DNA of 64,000 nt from Nymphaea colorata (taxonomy: Eukaryota > Streptophyta > Magnoliopsida > Nymphaeales > Nymphaeaceae): positions 5,964,972-6,028,971 of the forward strand of contig NC_045146.1 of NCBI RefSeq assembly GCF_008831285.2. The letters run 5' to 3'. The notes under the pieces were generated by a model, which saw nothing but the letters and a program-made list of their open reading frames with translations, was not told where the DNA came from and ran no database searches. The position numbers and the translations under genes were made by a program. Positions 59,661 through 64,000 of this stretch are shown here, piece after piece; the stretch's first letter is position 1, and every line of letters begins with the position of its first letter.

Positions 59661-60339
59661 TATATACATGTCCTTTCTTACACTGTTATTATTATATGTA
59701 TTGTTATACTGTTATGCAATATATACATCTGTAGCATGCAAGTTACTATTTATACACCTGTCTTATGTTTTGAGTCTTTTGACACTTGAATGTTAATTGT
59801 TGCGCATCATAAATGTCTAATTTTATTTTGACATTCTAATCTCATTTTCCTAAAACTAGTTCTTAACCTTTTTCACCAACTGGGCCTCACCAAGTCCTTT
59901 TTGAAGGTCAACTGACATTTGACTACATTGGGAACAATCAAAGAGACTTAATCTTGGATATGTACATAGACTTTCAGTCCATACCTAAAACTCTAGAGGC
60001 AGTACAAATGGCAGCAGCTGTTTAGGCACGAGCATATCTGTAGCAGCACTTGGGCCATCAAACCCACACAAGACCTCCAGTTGGCCTTATATTGAGAAAG
60101 AGATAGCAGTTGGTGTGGAGGAGCAGCAAAAGGGACTAACAAAAGAAAAGGCTGAAGACATCAAACGTCCCTGGTAACTACAAACACGAAAGAATCATAA
60201 AAAAAATGAGGATGCCTACTTCAATATTTTATACAAAAACTTTGAAGAAACAAACCTAAATAGTGTTGGTTGACTAGTCAAAGGGAACATGGAATTGCAC
60301 TTTCTTGTTATAGCAAGCCACTTTTCATCATATAGAAGC
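58290..60339. other. Intergenic stretch, no gene recognised
   Basis: Contains a CA run followed by a compound (TATATC)n/(TA)n microsatellite at about 59605-59667. Just before it is a tRNA-like short stretch, TAGTGGTTAAAGTGTGACT (near 59513-59531), that might be a SINE remnant. No coding signature. Confidence 0.35.
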
Positions 60340-60386
60340 TTACATGGTCTACATTCTGACTCAAATGTCGAATGTAGACCATGTAA
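60340..60386. repeat. Perfect 17-bp inverted repeat (hairpin)
   Basis: TTACATGGTCTACATTC at 60340-60356 is the exact reverse complement of 60370-60386, with a 13-base loop. It would form a stable hairpin in RNA or single-stranded DNA. It may be the core of a tiny foldback element or a chance structure in an intron-like region. Confidence 0.85.
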
Positions 60387-60389
60387 CCT

Positions 60390-61509
60390 AGAGTTAAATC
60401 CAGATGACCAAGAAACAAAATCAACTGACAAAAAAAAGTTGAGAAGGGTCTTATCATGTTCCGAAAAAAAAATATTAAACACTAAAAATACACTCAACAT
60501 AAACAAGATATACCTATAAAAATTTGTGGCCAGGAAGACACTTGTCCAAACCAAGAAATTTTGTGGTAGGTCCTCCTTCATGTTGAATAATAGTAGAAAA
60601 CTTACAATGAAGATGACAAAAAAACCAATGATGACTCAATTTATCCAATAGTTCTATGGCAGCCTTACTACCCAACATTCCCTTGGTAACGTATACCAAC
60701 AACAACTGACTCTGTCAGATTCCAAAAATTGCTAATCATGTAACAATTTTTTCCAAGAAAAGAATTGTCATGCTAGTACATATGATATTAGGAAGCACAT
60801 CTAGCAAAGGGTGAAGGCATCAATGAGGAATGCATCTTTACATTATAATTAAAGTAGAAAATTATTACATTATAAATTTATAATCAAAGTAGAAAATTAT
60901 GCAGCACAGACCCTTTAAGGATATGTTGTTGCACCAGCATCACATCCAAAACAGGGGCTAGTGTCAAACCCAATTATCAGCCATGGGAATTGCAGTTAAG
61001 TACATATCAAATGAATACTTCTAAATACAATTATTAAAAAGAAAACTTCCAAAAGAAGATTCAAAACTGGACATCTTATATCTTTATGTCAATTCACCTT
61101 CAAATCATCCTCCACAGGCACAGGCTCCTCTTAATTGTCTGGCTGAAAAGAAATGGAGAAAGACCTATTAATTAAACATCACAAAAGGGACTCACTTTGA
61201 ACACTAGGAAAGTATGAAAAACTCATAAAGAACAATTACAGATCATAAATAATAGAGAGGGAAAAAGTTGAAAGCAGAGGGAGGAGGCTGGGCTGTCAGT
61301 TGGCTTTTACATATCAAAAAATGAAATGAAATGAAATGTATATCTACAAACATATTTACAAACTACAATTAACATGTAAAGTTCAAATTAGTAACACCAA
61401 ACATTTTTTTTCACAAAAAAAAACATCTCATTGCCGAGGTGCACATGATGTTAGCACTAACAAATCATAGAAATTAAAAAATGATCATATTTCATCGAAT
61501 ATTTACCAA
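60390..61509. other. Stretch without a recognised gene
   Basis: AT-rich DNA. A duplicated phrase, ACATTATAA plus TAAAGTAGAAAATTATTAC, lies around 60840-60900. No coding signature recognised. Confidence 0.35.
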
Positions 61510-61887
61510 TTAGTTTTCTTTTTTCAACATTGTCATCAACATTTTGACTTGGGCTTGTAACTCATATATTTGTTCTACATGTCTGCCTTCCAACTCATGT
61601 ATTTTTTCAGCTTGCCTAGCTTCCAAGTTGTGCATTTGGTCAGCATGGTTGGTTTCTACTTTATGCACCTTATTGCGTAAAGTTTCCAATTGTTCATGCA
61701 ATATCACATTTTGTGTCATTAGTTCACTTCTATTAGGAGCTGCATCAAAAAACTCTGATGGTTTTACTCTCATTCCATAAGTACACACTCTTCCGAACTT
61801 GTTTGGCCCCAACACATGCGACAACATCAGTTGGAGATGGGTCATCTCTAACTCCTTCAAGTAATCGAGACATTGCTTCAGTTGAGC
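61510..61887 (-). pseudogene. Plant Ptta/En/Spm-type transposase (Transposase_24-like) terminal exon
   Basis: A minus-strand exon starts after an acceptor (TATAG, exon from 61887). It runs 125 codons to a stop: AQLKQCLDYLKELE, then VLGPNKFGRVCTYGMRVKPS, then a heptad-like coiled coil rich in H, E and Q (HNLEARQAEKIHELEGRHVE). The GRV-x-YG-x-G-like core followed by a coiled coil is characteristic of the plant Ptta/En/Spm transposase-associated family. This exon is intact, but upstream exons were not convincingly found. It is more likely a transposon remnant than a host gene. Confidence 0.55.
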
Positions 61888-62376
61888 CTATAAATTAGTA
61901 GAATAGAATGTAGTTAATATTTTCCAATTACAATTACAATCACATTTTGTGATAGGTTCTGCATGCAACAGAATAAGCAAGCACATGAACAATGCAATCT
62001 TGCTAACATTTGATTATATAAGATAATAGAACAATGGCACTTAATCAATAACTACCCTTTCATACGTGAAGCAGATGGACCAAGATAAGCCAGCAAAAGG
62101 AACGTTAAATGTATGACCTAGAAGCTCAGCTAAAAGGGTGAAATGATTGTATTTCTTCCCATGAAAACAATCTTCAAACAAAGTTACAGAATGAATGGCT
62201 CAAAGTTAACTTGCAGTAGCTTCTTACACCAGACCTTTCCTTTTTTAATGCAGATGAAAATTCAGACACTGGATCCAGTGATCTCCTGTCTGGTGACAGC
62301 AATGCATAAACACCTGTTGTTAAACTGGTCTCAAGTTAGTAGCTAATGAACCTGTTTAACAAGTATGAAAGTATTA

Positions 62377-62411
<35 letters not shown>

Positions 62412-63454
62412 CTAGGATCAGTTCCAATTCTTTGTCTTTTCCTTTGGTCTCTGGCTTTGCCATACCATAGATAATTTCTTGGTAAATTTGACAGAAACAA
62501 ATCAACCAAAACAGGTTTATGTTCATCAAGCACAATGATATATCTAAGTTATCAAATTCTTTTTTGCATAACTTGGTCCAACCTACTACTCTAGACATCT
62601 GGTCAGGTGGTCCAGTTTAGGGATTTGAGAGATATTCTATTAAGCACAAGTGCTTGTCCAGCATTCTAGTGCATAACCTGATAACAGTGTCATGATGACA
62701 ATAACTGACCCAAATGTTGAGATTTTCTGGATTTACATGGAGGTAACAGTGTCATGATGACAATACAACAAACAGATCACATCATACAAAAAGAGCACTA
62801 TGATCCTCCAGAACCACAACCACCTCTCCATAAGGAAAGTTATGATTTCTTTCTACATGAAAACACAAAAGAAGAGGGAAACAATTTATACTACTTTTCA
62901 TGAACACCAAAATCATGCATCAAGTCTAATCTTTTGAAAATCACCAAGACATCATCCTACTCCAACTAAGAATCTCATCTTTTGTAATGAAAGGGTTCTT
63001 TCTGCTCATGTCCATGACAACATACTGAGACATTTTTAATGCAGTTACCCTCTCTATAGATGTACCCTTTCCTCTTTTCTATATTTTGACATCTCTATGT
63101 TCTTTTCTTAATGAAAGCTTTCGTATATATATTAGCTATGACTTTCTTAATGACATCTCTTTGTTGTGACTAAGTGAGTGCATCTATGGAACCCCTTTCT
63201 GTATTCTATATGTTCAATCAGCAGAATTTATTTGTATATTATAATTTGACTTTGTTAACATATGGCAACTACGTGAAAAGGACATCCATTATGCTAATGT
63301 TAATTAACTAAGAAACAGAAATATATATATATATATATATCCTCACAGTCAGTAGCATTTACTTAAAAAAAACCTGAACATTTGAGAGCTAGAACAACAG
63401 AATTTCGTGGAAATAATCTTGGCTGTTCATGACCGTGAAGAGTATATCTAACCT
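61888..63454. other. Stretch without a recognised gene
   Basis: Holds a GA run at about 62381-62409 and a TA run at 63322-63340. An 18-bp direct repeat, AACAGTGTCATGATGACA, occurs at 62684-62701 and 62746-62763. No further helicase exon and no transposon ends were found. Confidence 0.35.
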
Positions 63455-63737
63455 CATATCCCCGATAATCGATATCAAGTCCTCTAGCAACAACGTTAGT
63501 GGTAATTAGTATTGGAGATCTGCCAGTGCGAAACTCATGCAGCACCCACTCTCTCTCACCTTGAGACTTGTTTCCATGAATGGCAGCTGCACGGAAGTTC
63601 TGTCTAATGATACGAACAAGCTGATTGCATAACCTCTTCGTTGTACCGAAGACAATAACCTTGGATCCCTGTTCTTTAGATCAAAGAATCTGCTCCAGTC
63701 GTTGCTGCTTGTCTGGTTGGCAAACTACCTCAACTAA
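63455..63737 (-). pseudogene. DEAD-box RNA helicase exon with premature stop
   Basis: A 283-nt minus-strand exon with an acceptor (TTTGTAG) and donor (GAG|GTTAGA). It encodes the start of the second RecA domain of a DEAD-box ATP-dependent RNA helicase resembling the plant DRH1/RH14/RH46 group: QPDKQQRLEQIL, then a stop, [35 protein letters not shown], and [20 protein letters not shown]. The TGA replaces the arginine expected after QIL (CGA to TGA). Motif V reads [10 protein letters not shown] where intact relatives have ATDVAARGLD. The HRIGRTGR exon was not found to the left. Other exons may lie beyond the right edge. Either a decayed paralogue or a gene fragment. Confidence 0.75.
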
Positions 63738-63779
63738 CTACAAATGGTGGGAACATAAGAAGGAACAACCTTAAAGCAG

Positions 63780-63970
63780 TGTTGTACGTATTATACGATA
63801 CGAGCCCGTATCGTACGATACGTATCGTACCGTTTTGAAAATACGGTACACTACACCTCCCACATCGTAAATAGGGGGTGTATCGTTCCTGTATCGCATG
63901 TATCATGCGATACATGGCCCATATCGTACGATACGGGATGATACACCCATATCGTACGATACAGGCTGAT
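63780..63970. repeat. Cluster of CGTATCGTACGATACG-type palindromes
   Basis: The perfect palindrome CGTATCGTACGATACG and partial copies (ATATCGTACGATACGGG, ATATCGTACGATACAGG) recur, with TGTATCGCATG and CATGCGATACA between them. Similar ATCGTACGAT-rich repeats occur elsewhere in plant genomes. The end of the element lies near or past the window edge. Confidence 0.7.
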
Positions 63971-64000
63971 TTCGCAGAAACCCGCCTGAGACCTACTGAT

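Overview
This is nuclear DNA from a flowering plant. The three recognisable genes have many introns, plant-type GT-AG splice sites and plant-specific protein families. The rest is AT-rich DNA with long (TA)n and (GA)n microsatellites and remains of Copia, hAT and CACTA transposons. I cannot name the species. Exon coordinates were read by eye from splice sites, reading frame and remembered family sequences, not from transcripts.

Layout. 1-10.3 kb, minus strand: most of an INO80-type SNF2 chromatin-remodelling ATPase, 19 exons, with the last exons beyond the left edge. 10.3-10.65 kb: its 5' flank with two G-boxes. 12.0-14.2 kb: degraded Copia remains. 14,642-16,740: a CACTA transposon with matching 3-bp target duplications that carries a broken, intron-containing piece of a copper amine oxidase gene. 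16.7-30.3 kb: intergenic repeats, including a Copia 3' end with its LTR (21.0-21.6 kb) and several copies of a short dispersed repeat. 30.6-37.1 kb, plus strand: a five-exon penta-EF-hand calcium-binding protein of the CML49/50 type with a 4.3-kb first intron. 38-48 kb: repeats and a broken hAT transposase (41.4-43.4 kb). 48.7-53.9 kb, minus strand: a complete seven-exon secreted alpha carbonic anhydrase, with one hAT-type MITE in an intron and a related one just upstream. 56.3-57.0 kb: an internally deleted Copia. 57.8-58.3 kb: a short element with terminal inverted repeats. 61.5-61.9 kb: a fragment of a plant Ptta/En/Spm-type transposase protein. 63.45-63.74 kb: a DEAD-box RNA helicase exon with an internal stop. 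The right end holds a palindrome-rich repeat.

The three intact genes have unrelated roles (nucleosome remodelling, calcium sensing, CO2/bicarbonate interconversion) and show no sign of working together. The most informative structure is the CACTA element that has captured a host gene fragment. I see no RNA gene, CRISPR array or prokaryotic feature.
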